64,000 bases of DNA from JAWPMT01 sp965267435 (GTDB taxonomy: Bacteria > Bacteroidota > Bacteroidia > Cytophagales > Cyclobacteriaceae), in the NCBI GenBank assembly GCA_965267435.1, contig OZ253960.1, positions 6,448,001-6,512,000 of the forward strand. Direction: 5' to 3'. Positions 35,960 through 46,700 of the stretch are shown here, in pieces. The position numbers and the translations under genes were made by a program. The notes beneath the pieces are model-generated. The model ran no database searches, was not told the DNA's origin, and saw only the letters and a list, made by a program, of their open reading frames with translations. The stretch's first letter is position 1. Every line of letters starts with the position of its first letter.

Positions 35960-37231
35960 TCTTTGAGCAGCCATCCACTCCATGATGGTCACGGGACGAT
36001 CATCCAGTAGTACAGGAGATCCGTCGTAGTCCAGCTGGCATTTATTGGCATGGCCGTAGATCCATGAAAGGTGCCCATTGTACCAGTAGTCCTTGCCCCC
36101 ATACAAGCCCGTGATGTCGACCACATGGTCATAGTAGGAGAGATAGATATTGTCCCCGCCTGCTGCCTTTAGGCGCTTATACACCGGCACTGCCGTTTGG
36201 TCCGGACGTGTCGTGCGATCATCGGCCGAGTGCATGAACCAGATGGCTTGAGGAGCTAGCGCTTTGATATCTTTATCACTGAGATACTGGGTATCATACG
36301 CCAGCGCACTGACAAAACCCGCTGCGAAGTAGTCTGGGTACAATAGCATCAGCTTCACCGTCATGTATCCTCCATTGGAGCATCCACCGAGGTAGATCCT
36401 GCTCGTGTCGATGTCTGGATGATTGGCCACATAATCCTTGATCAGTGCCATCAGTCCTTCATTGTAAACGTCATTTTCCTTCCCCCGTGTTGAGATACCC
36501 TGGCTGTTATGCATCCATGCCCCGGGGCATTGTGGTACGAGTACATAGGCACCACCAAAATAGGTCTGGATTTCGTCGGAGGCGTAGTTCGAGGCCTTGT
36601 TGGCCATCAGCGGTAAGGTAGGGTCGGTACCACCTTCACCGCCGCCGTGTAGCCAGATGATCAGCGGGTACTTTTCCTGTTCCAATTTTGGTTCGAAGTC
36701 CGCGTAGGCCATGGTAAGCGACTCGCCGTGGGTGTAAGACTTCGTCAGGTCAAATTCGTCTATGATGGGCATGATCCGATTGACTTCAGTGTCCCATACC
36801 TGACCGAGTGCATCGTTGGTCACCGTCACCGAATAGTCCACCCAGTTCGTGCCTCTGCAGTTGTCGTTATAGAAGAATTGCATTGGCGAGCCGATGAATA
36901 CCTCCGGACCCACCGTCATCACAAGTGTGATGTACTCCCCTCTGGAGACACGATTACCCCGGGCATCTGACACATAGGCGAATAATACATCCCGAGTACC
37001 TTCGGTGAGGGCCAGGTTTGAAGTAAAGCACGGGCTTGTGCGGATGGCTGTTACCTGGAACTGGTCGCCCGAGACACCCGAAACGGATTCGCCCATGTTT
37101 AAGATCACCTTATTGACTGCTGGCCCCCAGTCATAGCCCGAGATCACAAGCGTGTACTCCCCCGCGGCTATAGAGGTCAGCGGCAGCAGGGCAAAAACAA
37201 AGAGATAGATAAGGATCCGGGCACTTTTCAT
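35951..37231 (-). CDS. Secreted esterase with N-terminal Ig-like domain
   Basis: 426 residues from ATG 37231 (MKSARILIYLFVFALLPLTSIAAG, signal peptide); the longer frame adds 18 residues without a signal. Residues 25-about 160 are an EstA-type Ig-like domain. The C-terminal domain is the PHB depolymerase/LpqC-like alpha/beta hydrolase, with the phrase IIWLHGGGEGG, Ser in GGCSNGGYM, Asp in SADDRTT and a His in DHVVD or NGHLSW. It should act on esterified polysaccharides (feruloyl or acetyl) outside the cell. Single gene downstream of the terminator at 37263-37298. Confidence 0.85.
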   Translation of the reverse strand: MKSARILIYLFVFALLPLTSIAAGEYTLVISGYDWGPAVNKVILNMGESVSGVSGDQFQVTAIRTSPCFTSNLALTEGTRDVLFAYVSDARGNRVSRGEYITLVMTVGPEVFIGSPMQFFYNDNCRGTNWVDYSVTVTNDALGQVWDTEVNRIMPIIDEFDLTKSYTHGESLTMAYADFEPKLEQEKYPLIIWLHGGGEGGTDPTLPLMANKASNYASDEIQTYFGGAYVLVPQCPGAWMHNSQGISTRGKENDVYNEGLMALIKDYVANHPDIDTSRIYLGGCSNGGYMTVKLMLLYPDYFAAGFVSALAYDTQYLSDKDIKALAPQAIWFMHSADDRTTRPDQTAVPVYKRLKAAGGDNIYLSYYDHVVDITGLYGGKDYWYNGHLSWIYGHANKCQLDYDGSPVLLDDRPVTIMEWMAAQRLE

Positions 37232-37262
37232 GTCAGAAGGGGATATGGGTCCAATATTACGC

Positions 37263-37298
37263 AAAAAAAGAAGCCAATTACACATCGGTAATTGACTT
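37263..37298 (-). terminator. Rho-independent terminator
   Basis: On the minus strand an 11-bp stem, AAGTCAATTAC/GTAATTGGCTT with one G-U pair, a 6-nt loop and then CTTTTTTT. It ends the DUF2167 gene before the esterase gene. Confidence 0.85.
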
Positions 37299-37329
37299 CA
37301 CCCAGTTGCTTGCGCTGGTTAATATTTTC

Positions 37330-38253
37330 TTACGCCTCGCGAGTTTCCGGGCCAAGCCAGAATCTACGGATCGCGGCGATCAATCCGCCTCCCGCGATCA
37401 GCAACACCTTCCAGAATTTGGCGAGGAAGACGCCAACGACCTTAAGGATACCAGCTTTGGCGGCGAGCTTTCCAGCAACCAATGCGCCGAGGCCGTAAGC
37501 CGCCACCTGGTCCACAGAAGGATCAAAATCGAAGTACGTGTGTCCTTCGTTGAACTCGACACGTGCCAGTAGGTCTTGCATAGATACTTTGACAGAGGCC
37601 AGTTGCTCAGTGTTGGCGACAGCATTGAGTTGCAGATAGCCCCTGCGCCCTAGCACTCGGATGTCGTAATTCAACGTGCTGCTCTCGGTACCATCGAATG
37701 CCAACTCCTTAGCCCAATAGAGTTTCTTGGCGTCTTCATCATAGTAGGGCGACTCGGCCCAGCCTACTACGTTGTAGCCTCCGTAGCCCGCTGCACGTCT
37801 GTTTTTGCTGTCCTCGATGGCATCGTCCTGCAGCGAGCTCAGCAGCTCGTCGTAGTCAATTTCCTGAGCATCTTCATCCTTGATGTAGCCATCTTCGACG
37901 TAGTCGATGACCACCGCCCAGCCCTCCCAGAGGTAAGGGTTGAGGGAGTCGGGAACGATCATACCAAGACTCTCCTGCGGAGGGTTACCCCAATCCTGTA
38001 GCAGCTGGTTGGTCTGCTCCGGGTCCAGGTATTTGAAATTTTGTTCGAGATCGAGAGTAGCCAATCCACTTGACAATTCGATCAAGCCTCGCTCATACTG
38101 CAGAAGAGAATCTTTCAGGTGTGCTTGCTCATAATATGAGATGAGTTCCTGCAAGTCGACGCTGTCAAGTTCCAGGGTAGTGGATTCGTCCTCCTGGGCG
38201 ACCGCAAGTATTTGGTTCAGTGCCAGAAATAATGCTATGCTTATGTATTTCAT
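37330..38253 (-). CDS. DUF2167 membrane-anchored secreted protein
   Basis: 307 residues. Signal peptide MKYISIALFLALNQILAVAQ. The DUF2167 signatures are GNPPQESLGMIVP, WAVVIDYVEDGYIKDEDAQEIDY, GWAESPYYDEDAKKLYWAKEL and, at the C-terminus, VAAYGLGALVAGKLAAKAG followed by a membrane helix (about 270-295). The family is of unknown function, with the body in the periplasm and a C-terminal anchor. Single gene ending at its own terminator. Confidence 0.88.
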   Translation of the reverse strand: MKYISIALFLALNQILAVAQEDESTTLELDSVDLQELISYYEQAHLKDSLLQYERGLIELSSGLATLDLEQNFKYLDPEQTNQLLQDWGNPPQESLGMIVPDSLNPYLWEGWAVVIDYVEDGYIKDEDAQEIDYDELLSSLQDDAIEDSKNRRAAGYGGYNVVGWAESPYYDEDAKKLYWAKELAFDGTESSTLNYDIRVLGRRGYLQLNAVANTEQLASVKVSMQDLLARVEFNEGHTYFDFDPSVDQVAAYGLGALVAGKLAAKAGILKVVGVFLAKFWKVLLIAGGGLIAAIRRFWLGPETREA

Positions 38254-38497
38254 TTGGAAGTATGTGGTGGTTTCTACGGAGTAAATAAATTATATTTCAT
38301 ACAACTGAATTAATGAAACGGGTGTATCGGTATTATTCAGTGTTGTTCGAGAATGCCGCAGCAAAAGGGCCAGACACCCATTGGTCATGAGCTATTCAGT
38401 CGATGATCTCTCCTCCTATCCTCGGTGTAGACCGAAAAGCTAATAGCCAGTAGTTTCCCTTTTCCAATCCCTATCTTCGCACATCAAATAGAAAACC

Positions 38498-40720
38498 ATG
38501 AAGATCAACATCAGCATTTTTCTACTGACGATGTCCCTGTGCGTGGTCGCCCAGGATGTTCCTCCTTATGCGGGGAAGTTTGAGTCGATCGATCGACTGC
38601 TGACACCTCCCAGTCCCTATCGCACAGCTTCAGGGGCACCTGGTGCAGAGTACTGGCAACAGCGTGCTGACTACAAGATCAAGGCAGAGATCGACGAAGC
38701 CACTGACCGACTCCTTGGATGGGAAGAGATCACGTATTACAACAACTCTCCTGATGAACTGAAATTGCTTTGGATACAACTTGATCAAAACATTAATCGC
38801 AAAGGGAATGAGAATTATGGTTTCATTGTCGGTGGCGTCAGTGAGTCCATGACTTCCCGCAACATGCAATTGCTGGCAAGGCCGCTTGACGCTCCGGCAG
38901 GGACAAGTATCAAGGCTGTAAAGGATACCAAAGGTGGGAACCTGGACTACATCGTGAACAACACGATGATGCGCATCAATTTGCCTCAAACGCTTAAGCC
39001 TGGTGACCAATTGACGTTCACCATAGAGTGGGAAAACTATTTCACGGATCGTATGCAGTTCCTGCTGGCGAGAGAGGGCTATGAATACTTTCCAGAGGAT
39101 GACAACAAGGCCTACTATTTGGGTCACTGGTTCCCCCGTATGGCAGTTTACAATGACACTGAAGGCTGGCAGAACCAGCAGTTTCAGCGGCTGGGAGAGT
39201 TTGCCCTGGAGTTTGGCGACTACGAGGTCGAAATGACCGTGCCAGCAGATCACATTGTGGCCGGCACAGGAGCGCTCGTTAATGAAAGCGAAGTGCTAAC
39301 CAAGGAACAAAGGGCCCGTTTTGAGGAGGCGCGCAGCTCTTTCGATAAGCCCGTGATGATCGTCACGCCTGACGAGGCACTCGAAAATCAAAGCAAGAAA
39401 GCGCGCGGCAAAAAGACCTGGAAATTCTCGGCCACAAACGTTCGTGATGTCGCATTCGCCAGTTCACGAAAGTTCATCTGGGATGCGCAGGCTGTGAAGC
39501 TCCCGACGAATACCGTGATGGCTATGTCTTTCTACCCCAATGAGGGGATGCCCTTCTGGTCACAGCTATCGACACAGGCCATCAAGGACGCCTTGGAGGT
39601 CTATTCCGAAGCGACGTTTGACTATCCTTATCCGGTAGCAATCTCGGTGAACATGTCCAACATTGGCATTGAGTATCCCATGATCTCATTCAATGGCGGG
39701 CGACCCGTTAACGGTCAGATGAGTGACCAGGCGAAGAAAGGCTTGATCAACGTAGTCGTGCACGAGGTAGGCCATAATTGGTTCCCCATGATCGTCAGCT
39801 CCGATGAGCGCAAGTGGATGTGGATGGATGAGGGACTCAATACCTATTTGAATGTCCGTACAATGGCACAGCGCTACCCTCAGTATACAAGCACAACACC
39901 GAGCAGTATTGTGCCTTTCATGCAGGGAGACCAGAGTATTCTCAGACCCATCATGACGAACTCTGACAATGACTTGCTTTTTCAAATGGGCAACAACTAC
40001 TACGTGAAGCCAACGGTCGGATTCCAAATGCTGAGGGAGACGATCATCGGCCCCGAGTTGTTTGACATTGCTTTTAAGGAGTACGCCAATCGGTGGAAAT
40101 ACAAGCACCCCAATCCCTCGGATCTGTTCAGAACACTTGAGGATGAGACCGCCGTGGATCTGGATTGGTTCTGGAGAGGGTGGTACTTCACAACGGACAA
40201 GGTAGATATTGAGCTGGCAGAAGTGAAATGGTTCCAACTCCGAGATCCTGAGGTGGCCTTGGAGAACAAAGTGAGCAAGGGTGAATCAACGAAGATCTCC
40301 GGCAGCGACGATGCGTCCTCCGAGGGAGGTTTTGGTGACGGTCCCACGCCCATCTCAGTTTTGCCGACTCCAGATGGCGCCTATGGACAATTCCTCAACC
40401 GTATGGATGAGCAGGCCATGCAGGAGGCGCTCACAGATAAGCACATCTACGAGCTGACTTTTAAGAACGTGGGTGGGCTGGTCATGCCGATCATTATCGA
40501 ATGGAACTACGTGGACGGCACCAAAGAAATCGAAACGCTCCCGGCACAGGTTTGGAGGCACGATGAGTCGCAGGTGACGCGGACTTTCATAAAAAGCAAG
40601 GAAGTGACGAACATCAATATCGATCCCAACCTTGAGTTGGCGGATGTTGATATGGGCAACAACGTATTCCCCAAGCCAGAGGGCCAGTCAAGAATAGACG
40701 CGTTCAAAGGGGGCAATTAG
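38498..40720 (+). CDS. M1 family aminopeptidase
   Basis: 740 residues, secreted (MKINISIFLLTMSLCVVAQ). The gluzincin site is HEVGHNW (about 420) with the third ligand in MDEGLNTY (about 443). The substrate-binding exopeptidase motif appears as GIEYPM rather than GAMEN, as is normal for this Bacteroidota branch. It is a periplasmic aminopeptidase for peptide use. The -7-like TATCTTCG at 38472-38479 lies 18 bases before the ATG. Single gene, convergent with the phosphoesterase. Confidence 0.93.
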   Translation: MKINISIFLLTMSLCVVAQDVPPYAGKFESIDRLLTPPSPYRTASGAPGAEYWQQRADYKIKAEIDEATDRLLGWEEITYYNNSPDELKLLWIQLDQNINRKGNENYGFIVGGVSESMTSRNMQLLARPLDAPAGTSIKAVKDTKGGNLDYIVNNTMMRINLPQTLKPGDQLTFTIEWENYFTDRMQFLLAREGYEYFPEDDNKAYYLGHWFPRMAVYNDTEGWQNQQFQRLGEFALEFGDYEVEMTVPADHIVAGTGALVNESEVLTKEQRARFEEARSSFDKPVMIVTPDEALENQSKKARGKKTWKFSATNVRDVAFASSRKFIWDAQAVKLPTNTVMAMSFYPNEGMPFWSQLSTQAIKDALEVYSEATFDYPYPVAISVNMSNIGIEYPMISFNGGRPVNGQMSDQAKKGLINVVVHEVGHNWFPMIVSSDERKWMWMDEGLNTYLNVRTMAQRYPQYTSTTPSSIVPFMQGDQSILRPIMTNSDNDLLFQMGNNYYVKPTVGFQMLRETIIGPELFDIAFKEYANRWKYKHPNPSDLFRTLEDETAVDLDWFWRGWYFTTDKVDIELAEVKWFQLRDPEVALENKVSKGESTKISGSDDASSEGGFGDGPTPISVLPTPDGAYGQFLNRMDEQAMQEALTDKHIYELTFKNVGGLVMPIIIEWNYVDGTKEIETLPAQVWRHDESQVTRTFIKSKEVTNINIDPNLELADVDMGNNVFPKPEGQSRIDAFKGGN

Positions 40721-40775
40721 TCCCCTTTCAAACCCGAAAGCATCACTCTTCCGGGCCCCTGTAGGTCAGGTTGGT

Positions 40776-42611
40776 CTATTCTTTGAACATCATGCCTGAT
40801 CCAGGGATCGAGTTGGAGGTGCCCCAGGCCGGATACCAGTAGTGCTCTGTGCGGGACTCACCCTCTTCATCGAAGTCGTAGTAGCCGATGCCAAGGCGCA
40901 GACTGGTCCAGTCCTTCAATTGCTTTTCGTTGAGATACTTCGCAGGGATGATCATTTCGACATGTACGCCGTCTTTTGTCGGTGTCATTTTCGAAGTCAC
41001 GCCCTCGGGTAGGCGGTCTTTCCATAGCACGGATTCGTCATCCTTGAACGTGCGGAAATAGGCCATCCACTCGCGGTTGCGGCCGCCGCCGTTGTTCATG
41101 GCGCTGATGTGTGTGGGACGCGCGTCCACGGCGACAATCAACGCATCCTGTTCCCACAGAGAGCGCTCCTCGTCGACGAATATCTCGTCGTCGGTGATGT
41201 CGAACGCGAGGTAGACGTTTTCTTCGTCGTAGGCCGCCGAAAATTTGAGGCTCAGGTCTTTGTCTCCCCGGTAGTCAAAGGGTTTGCCAGTCATGTTTTC
41301 GCTGGGGATGCTGATCCACCCTTCCTTCCATTCCTTCAGATCGCCATCCACTTTCACTTTTTTTGTGGCTTTGCCGATGCTGTGCTTATAGACGGGTGCG
41401 AAATTGATTGTTTGTGGGAGGACCATGTCGGGACGGCCTTCATAACTATAAGTGACCTCAGCGTCCAGTTTGATGGGACTAAGACTGTAGACATTGGCCG
41501 CGTTGATGTTTTTTAGCTGCAGTGGGAGGGTAGAGACATCGTTCGGCTGTACGGTCGCTTCGTTCTGCTCAAGTCTGTAGAATAGGGATTCGTTCACATT
41601 GCCTTTGATTTTTACCGTCATCGGGTAGTCAGACTCATTGGTAATCTTGATTTCTGCCGCTATCTCGTCGAAGCTTTCGGTAGCGAGGTACATCGGCTCC
41701 ACTTTTACAGGATAGGGGCGGTTGCGAACGAGGTCCACGATGCCTTCGGTGACCACATTCTCGTCCCAGACACCGTCTAACAGGAGGTTAGCCAAAATAG
41801 GCCCTTCCTCGGTCATGGTCACCCATACCACGTGGTCAAACTCGCCATAAGCCGTGCCCCGAAGCCTGCTGCCTCCACCGGTTGTGGCCAGAGCGATATA
41901 GTTACCCTTTCCTTTCGTCGTCTTCCAGTACCTGTGATAGTGCCCTGCAAACACGTAATGAGGTCGGTCGGCCAACAGGACTTCAACATCAGGCCACCTC
42001 ATGGGGTCATCCTGGACCCACATTGGTTGGTGTTGAAATACCATGGTCCACTTGACGTCCTCGTTTTCTTCCAGCGTCTTTCTGATCCATTCATATTGCT
42101 CATCGTCAATGGACCCTCTGCCAGCACCGCGGTAATTGTCCTCAGAATTGAGGCAGAGGAAGAGCACATCGTTGTACACAAAGGAGTAATACGTGACTCC
42201 GAACAGCTCCTTCCATTTGTCCTCCATTACCTTGTTGGTGATGTCGTGATTTCCCGGCACATAGAAGAATGGGACGTCGAGGCTATCAATAAAGCCCATG
42301 AACTCCGTCCATTCGGCGTCCAGGCGCATCTGGTCTTCTGTGTACCCCTCGATCAGGTCCCCGACGCTCATGACAAACTCAGGCTGTAGCAAGTTGAGCT
42401 TTTGAATGCCTTTGAGGAAGATCCCCGGTCGATGACCTCCTGTGCGATCTGTGACGATGGCAAACTGAAACTGATCCACCTTACTATTCCAATCCAGGTT
42501 GTTCCAAGGTTTCTGTTGTGTGGGAACTTCGATGATGACCCGGGGCCGGTCTTGTCCGCTGACCCCCACGGCCATTGCGACGAATAGTACGGTGATTATG
42601 TAGGTTCTCAT
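40776..42611 (-). CDS. Secreted metallophosphoesterase with CBM9-like C-terminus
   Basis: 611 residues with signal peptide (MRTYIITVLFVAMAVGVSGQ). The calcineurin-like domain (about 45-300) shows VGDLIEG, GNHD, FQHQP and GHYHRYW. The first metal motif reads TDRTGG in place of the usual DxHG. A middle beta-rich domain is followed by a carbohydrate-family-9-like domain (about 405-605: KVDGDLKEWKEGW, YDEENVYLAFDITDDEI). The combination suggests a periplasmic phosphatase or nuclease tied to a glycan or surface. Single gene. Confidence 0.85.
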   Translation of the reverse strand: MRTYIITVLFVAMAVGVSGQDRPRVIIEVPTQQKPWNNLDWNSKVDQFQFAIVTDRTGGHRPGIFLKGIQKLNLLQPEFVMSVGDLIEGYTEDQMRLDAEWTEFMGFIDSLDVPFFYVPGNHDITNKVMEDKWKELFGVTYYSFVYNDVLFLCLNSEDNYRGAGRGSIDDEQYEWIRKTLEENEDVKWTMVFQHQPMWVQDDPMRWPDVEVLLADRPHYVFAGHYHRYWKTTKGKGNYIALATTGGGSRLRGTAYGEFDHVVWVTMTEEGPILANLLLDGVWDENVVTEGIVDLVRNRPYPVKVEPMYLATESFDEIAAEIKITNESDYPMTVKIKGNVNESLFYRLEQNEATVQPNDVSTLPLQLKNINAANVYSLSPIKLDAEVTYSYEGRPDMVLPQTINFAPVYKHSIGKATKKVKVDGDLKEWKEGWISIPSENMTGKPFDYRGDKDLSLKFSAAYDEENVYLAFDITDDEIFVDEERSLWEQDALIVAVDARPTHISAMNNGGGRNREWMAYFRTFKDDESVLWKDRLPEGVTSKMTPTKDGVHVEMIIPAKYLNEKQLKDWTSLRLGIGYYDFDEEGESRTEHYWYPAWGTSNSIPGSGMMFKE

Positions 42612-42787
42612 TAGGAATGGGATTTACCCACAAGTTGATGCCAAAAGTTTACCAAATCCCTATTTCTGGTTTACTAAATTTTTAATTGAAGTCAGGGCCA
42701 ATTGACCGGCTGGAAGTATCCGCACTAGTTACGACAGTGTCGGATAAGCAGGAGGCCGTCATTTCTTGTTTCAATCCAAAAAGCCCC

Positions 42788-43612
42788 ATGAAGTACCGAA
42801 CCTCCAGACTCAAAGTAGTAGCTACATTTTTGCTGATTTCATGCCATCTCGGCCTCATTGAGAGCCGCGCTGAGACCTTCTTGCTCATGGAGTACGTCCA
42901 GGTGGATGACGATAATGCCTGGCTGGACTTCAATGAACAAATGAAACCCCATCTTTCGACATTAACGCAGAGGACAGACCTTGTCAACCGGGTCGTACTG
43001 CAACTCTGGTACCCTCATCCAGGAGAAAGGGAATTCAACTTTTTGATTCTTTCGGAGTATGGCACTTGGAACTCTCTTCAACATTCGTCTGCAGAATTCC
43101 TCCGAATGCATGCCGCGGGCGACCCGGAATTATTGGAGATCCTCTCGGAACAGTCACAACTATCCCGAGTAGTCAGCCGAGAAGTCACTTCGAGCTACTG
43201 GCGAGAGCATCTTGTTGCCAGGAGTGTGGAAGGTGAGGATATCATGGGGCATCTCGACCCCGGCGATTGGGCGATGTTCCAGTACCTAAGTGTCGACCCC
43301 GACATGTGGGGTCCTTATTCGACCATGGAGGAGGAGGTCTGGAAGCCAATCCACGAAGCGAACGTCAAGAAAAGACGCCTCAAATTCTGGACGTTGCTGG
43401 GCTACTATTTTGAGAGCCGCAAGATCGACTACGACCTGTTTGCGGTGTTGGTATATCCTTCCTTTGAGGGCTTGCAACTCAACATTTATACCCATGATAC
43501 CTGGACGGAGGTGCACGGTGAAGACAATGACGTATTCAGCCAAACATTTGCTAATCGCACGCAGGTACAGGCACAGGTGTGGAAGGTGGTCGCAGCTTTG
43601 CGGGAGCAGTAG
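42788..43612 (+). CDS. Secreted protein of unknown function
   Basis: 274 residues from ATG 42788 (MKYRTSRLKVVATFLLISCHLGLIESRAE, signal peptide); upstream in-frame ATGs give no signal. The mature protein is rich in aromatic residues. Two similar halves with FLLMEYVQVDDDNAWLDF and AMFQYLSVDPDMWG at corresponding points suggest a tandem dimeric alpha+beta-barrel (NIPSNAP/Dabb-like) fold. That is a guess. It lies 168 bases upstream of the propeller-MCP gene. Confidence 0.55.
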   Translation: MKYRTSRLKVVATFLLISCHLGLIESRAETFLLMEYVQVDDDNAWLDFNEQMKPHLSTLTQRTDLVNRVVLQLWYPHPGEREFNFLILSEYGTWNSLQHSSAEFLRMHAAGDPELLEILSEQSQLSRVVSREVTSSYWREHLVARSVEGEDIMGHLDPGDWAMFQYLSVDPDMWGPYSTMEEEVWKPIHEANVKKRRLKFWTLLGYYFESRKIDYDLFAVLVYPSFEGLQLNIYTHDTWTEVHGEDNDVFSQTFANRTQVQAQVWKVVAALREQ

Positions 43613-43714
43613 GTACTTTATGGAGGACGGCCTGTAATTGATGATTTCTACCCATTTCATGGATTTTAGTAGGTAAAAATTCCTATTGAGCAGTGGCTTT
43701 TCTCGTTCAACTTC

Positions 43715-43750
43715 TTTGTGTGTTTACGGGTCTGGAAATCACTATGTTCG
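43715..43750 (+). promoter_or_regulatory. Candidate promoter of the propeller-MCP gene
   Basis: TTTG (43715-43718), 24 bases, TATGTTCG (43743-43750). This fits the Bacteroidota TTG/TAnnTTTG pattern with one mismatch and lies 30 bases upstream of the ATG at 43781. Confidence 0.4.
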
Positions 43751-43780
43751 ATCTAGTTTTCGTCAGATCTCCAGCAGTAT

Positions 43781-46700
43781 ATGCACAGATTTTTTCTTGT
43801 TTGGTTGTGGTGGTTAGGTACCGCAAGTGGGGCACTCGCACAGTACGGAGGATTGTCTCAGCTAGAATTCCAACATCTCAACGAGGGCTTGTCGCAAAAT
43901 CGAGTGACATCCATCCTTCAGGATAGCGTCGGTTATATCTGGGTGGGCACGTATGCCGGACTGAACCGCTATGACGGCCTGTCTTTTGAGGTTTTTGAGA
44001 ATGTGCGGGGTGATACCACCAGCCTTCCTGATAGTTATATCATGTCGATGTTCGAGGATCGTCAGCAGAATCTATGGATCGGTACTGCTTCCGGTCTGGC
44101 CCGCTACAACCCCATCATGCATCGGTTTGAACGGTGGAAGTCCAAATACCGGGACGATGGAGACATCTATTCTCAAGTGATCAATGCCATCAACGAAGAT
44201 CATCGGGGGCGACTGCTGGTGGGGACTACAGGCGGATTGTATCGCCTGGAAGAAGATGGTACCATAGCGAGGGTACCGGGCGAATTTCAAAATCAGGAAA
44301 TACGGGCGTTGCTGCCTGATGGCCAAAATACTTTGGTAGGTACATCCCAGGGCCTTGACATCCTTACAGCAGATGACGAGATCGTCCGTGTACAGGACGT
44401 GCAGGGCGTACCGATCCCTTGTGGTAGGGTCACGGACCTCATCAAATTGGGCGACAATGAATACTGGGTGTCCACCCAAGGCTATGGAGCTTTCCAACTA
44501 ATAAAAGTTGGTGATGGATTTCAGTGGAATCATTTCACTCATGACCCATCGGACCCCACATCATTGGGCAATGATCGTGTGCAGGCCTTGCTCGTGGACA
44601 AACGGGGGGCACTTTGGCTCGGAACTGAGAACGGCGGGCTGGCACTCTATGATGCTCAAGACAGTACATTTCAGCATTTTGCCAACGATCCAGCCATACC
44701 CACCTCACTCAATAGCAACTCCATCTGGGAGGTAACAGAGGACCGTGAGGGGCGGTTGTGGGTTGGTACTTTTAACCAGGGAGTAGAAGTATGGGATCCC
44801 TATTACCGCAAATTCCAAACTGTACAGGCGGGCTTAAGCCACAATGTGGTAAGTGCCTTGATTGAGCACGATGGGAAATTGTGGGTCGGCACAGATGGTG
44901 GAGGCATCAACTTACTGCAGGATGGCGAGTGGAGCTATTTGCGCAAGGGAGGGAGTTCGGGTCTTAGCAGCGATGCGATTTTGGCTTATTACGAGGACCA
45001 CCTGGGTGACCTTTGGATAGGGACCTGGGCCGGAGGATTGCTCCGATATGATACTGAAAGTGAGACATTTGAGGTTCGGACTACAGATCCCGACGACCCC
45101 ACTTCGATTTCGTCACCCAATATATTTGGCATCAACGAGGACAGTCAAGGCAATCTGTGGGTCGCTGCCCTGGATGGGGGCCTCAATAGATGGCATAGGG
45201 AGTCAGACACATTCTTCAATATTTCTTCTGATGATGAGGGGGGACTCACTATTGATGTGCTCATCTCTCTCTTTGTGGATTCGAATGACATAGTGTGGGT
45301 AGGTACCGAGTCGGGTTTGAATAAGGTAGATTTCAGAAGCGAGTCGGATTATGATGTACAACAATACACCAAGGACTCGGAGGATCCCGCGGCCCTTCAG
45401 TCCAATGTCATTAATCAGATCTATGAGGATTCTGAGGGTTCAATATGGGTCGCCACTGGTGCTGGCTTAAGTCTATTCAATGCCGAAACAGAATCCTTCA
45501 CCACGTACGATAAGCTAAGTGGCCTCCCTAACTCGGTCATCAAGGGCATTGTAGAAGATGGGGCAGGAGGACTCTGGATATCGACAAACAATGGCATTAG
45601 TCACATGGTGATGGAAGGTGGCGAGGCGGTGTTTGATAACTATAGTGCCAAAGATGGCCTTCAAGGCAAGGAGTTCGGAAGAGGCGCTATGTATAAAAAT
45701 GAGGATGGCCTCATCTACATGGGTGGGACCAATGGGTTTAGCTTCTTCGATCCAACGGTCATCAATACCAACCCCAATGCGCCGCATGTAGTCTTGACGG
45801 ACTTTAAGTTGTTCAACAAGTCTGTAGAAATTGGTGGGCCAGGATCGCCACTTGATCAGCACATTACATTTTTGGATGAGATTGTGCTTTCGCGGGCCCA
45901 GGATATCTTCTCCATTGAGTTCGTGGGCCTTAATCTGACCCATGCTGACAGAAATCAATACTCTTATATGCTGGAGGGCTTCGAGGAAAACTGGAACGAC
46001 GAGGGCCATACCAGAATTGCGACGTATACGAATCTGGAGCCCGGGACTTACAACTTCAGAGTGAGAGCTAGCAATAACGATGGGATATGGAACGAGGATG
46101 GTGCAAGCATCACCATTCACATACTTCCCTATTGGTGGGAGACCTGGTGGTTTCGAGGAGGGATGCTCGCTGTGCTGGCCTTCGGAACGGTTGTCTTCGC
46201 GAGGCGTAGAAGAGAGGTGATCCTGGCCCATCAAAGAGAGCTCGAAAGCAAGGTAAAGGATGCCACCACGGAGTTAGAAGGAAAGAGCATGGAACTCGAG
46301 CGACAACGAGATAATCTCGAGGCAGCAGTCCTCGACACTGACTTTGTTATTCGTGAAGCTGTCGAGTCTGGAAACTTCTCCGCACGCGTGCAGGTAGAGG
46401 GAAAGCAGGGCGAATGGAAGAAATTGGGTACCTCGATCAATCAACTCTTTGACTCGGTACTTCAGCCCCTGAATACCGTGAAGCGACTTATGATGGAGTT
46501 GTCGCAGGGCAACATGACTTCCCGCTACACGGACGAAGCCAAGGGGGATATCCTGGATCTGGCCTACAACGTCAACCATGCCATCGAGAGCTTGTCCAAT
46601 CTTCTGGGCCAGGTCTCAGAGGAGGTGGCCAATATGACGGAAGTCTCGGACAATATGCATCAGAGCAGCGAGGATATGGCGTCGACCACTTCGGAGGTTT

